From CAVTWD01 sp963738325 (GTDB taxonomy: Bacteria > Actinomycetota > Acidimicrobiia > Acidimicrobiales > Ilumatobacteraceae), in NCBI GenBank assembly GCA_963738325.1, contig CAVTWD010000001.1:682001-746000 (forward strand): DNA of 64,000 bases, written 5' to 3'. Shown here one piece after another: positions 63,862 to 64,000 of the stretch. The notes beneath the pieces are model-generated. The model made no database searches and was not told the origin of the DNA. It saw only the letters and a program-made list of their open reading frames with translations. The position numbers were made by a program, and so were the translations under genes. The first letter of the stretch is position 1. Each line of letters starts with the position of its first letter.

Positions 63862-64000
63862 AGCACCTCCTCGTCACGAACGACTTCCCACCGAAGATCG
63901 GCGGCATCCAGTCGTATCTCTGGGAGTTGTGGAGCCGGTTGCCGCCCGGCGACGTCACGGTCTTCACCTCTCCCCATCTGGACGCGGCGGCCTTCGATCG
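63858..64000 (+). CDS. GT4-family glycosyltransferase, 5' part only
   Basis: The 47 visible codons read KHLLVTNDFPPKIGGIQSYL, WELWSRLPPGDVTVFTSP, then HLDAAAFDR to the window edge. NDFPPxxGGIQ and the glycine loop are the N-terminal hallmark of GT-B retaining mannosyltransferases such as PimB of phosphatidylinositol mannoside synthesis. The start overlaps the queG stop. Acceptor specificity cannot be judged from this part. Confidence 0.8.
   Translation, partial: MKHLLVTNDFPPKIGGIQSYLWELWSRLPPGDVTVFTSPHLDAAAFD

Overview
The window is high-GC DNA from an actinobacterium, most likely of the class Acidimicrobiia (inference). It carries a WhiB regulator, an actinobacterial-type LexA box, Tat-exported ferritin-like proteins rich in Thr linkers, a DEDDh/GIY-YIG nuclease, a stand-alone WS/DGAT acyltransferase, many GTG starts and strongly GC-biased third codon positions. 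Many genes are intact in amino-acid homology but broken by single-base shifts, often at homopolymers. At least forty are visible, densest at 2.6-8.4 kb, 22.5-24.2 kb and 46.5-60.5 kb. Most look like uncorrected indels in a long-read or metagenome assembly rather than true pseudogenes, so I give whole-gene spans for such loci.

Layout. 0-9.2 kb: FtsX-type ABC permease, broken secreted DUF4038-type glycosidase, flavin-binding split-barrel protein fused to a membrane tail, DUF4389 protein, secreted zinc metallopeptidase with DUF11-like tail, MerR regulator with a palindromic operator. 9.2-12.1 kb is an accessory scar: IS256 remnant, Imm5-like immunity protein, Tn554-like recombinase and DUF6262 remnants, and a carboxylesterase tail. 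12.2-19.5 kb: DUF4097 protein plus class III cyclase, WS/DGAT, aldo/keto reductase, MDR oxidoreductase, ROK kinase. 19.9-22.5 kb: lipoprotein and membrane pair, a chimeric sigma-factor/pyruvate-kinase junction, tyrosine phosphatase. 22.5-27.3 kb: catabolic operon (amidohydrolase, family III CoA-transferase) beside a GntR regulator and an EthD protein. 27.4-30.8 kb: isoprenoid/quinone-type cluster (geranylgeranyl-reductase-like, UbiE-like methyltransferase, UbiA-like, SRPBCC). 30.9-35.1 kb: MerR-like regulator divergent from a ClpC-N-domain protein across a 13-bp inverted repeat, then a BNR protein, an SDR and an SMP-30 protein.

35.6-40.6 kb is the most unusual part. An atypical winged-helix protein is followed by a CPA2 cation/proton antiporter apparently fused to a GlnD-like C-terminal region (degenerate HD plus two ACT domains), and then by an Amt ammonium transporter preceded by a 14-bp palindrome. 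The arrangement suggests glutamine-controlled ion antiport tied to ammonium uptake (inference).

40.6-46.1 kb is a second accessory region: IS3 remnants, a lower-GC membrane protein, a truncated TIR domain, tandem 23-bp repeats, and a tyrosine integrase whose 3' end lies 80 bp from the 3' end of rnpB (RNase P RNA, minus strand). 46.5-53.4 kb is one minus-strand operon: glpD, FAD-linked oxidase, small membrane protein, glycerol kinase and two Tat ferritin-like proteins. 53.4-64 kb: APH-type kinase, GlpC-like Fe-S protein with a truncated DUF3501 gene, WhiB, trpD-thrB, a coiled-coil membrane protein, the LexA-boxed nuclease, Zn-ribbon protein, NYN nuclease, Cys-rich small protein, queG and the start of a GT4 glycosyltransferase.
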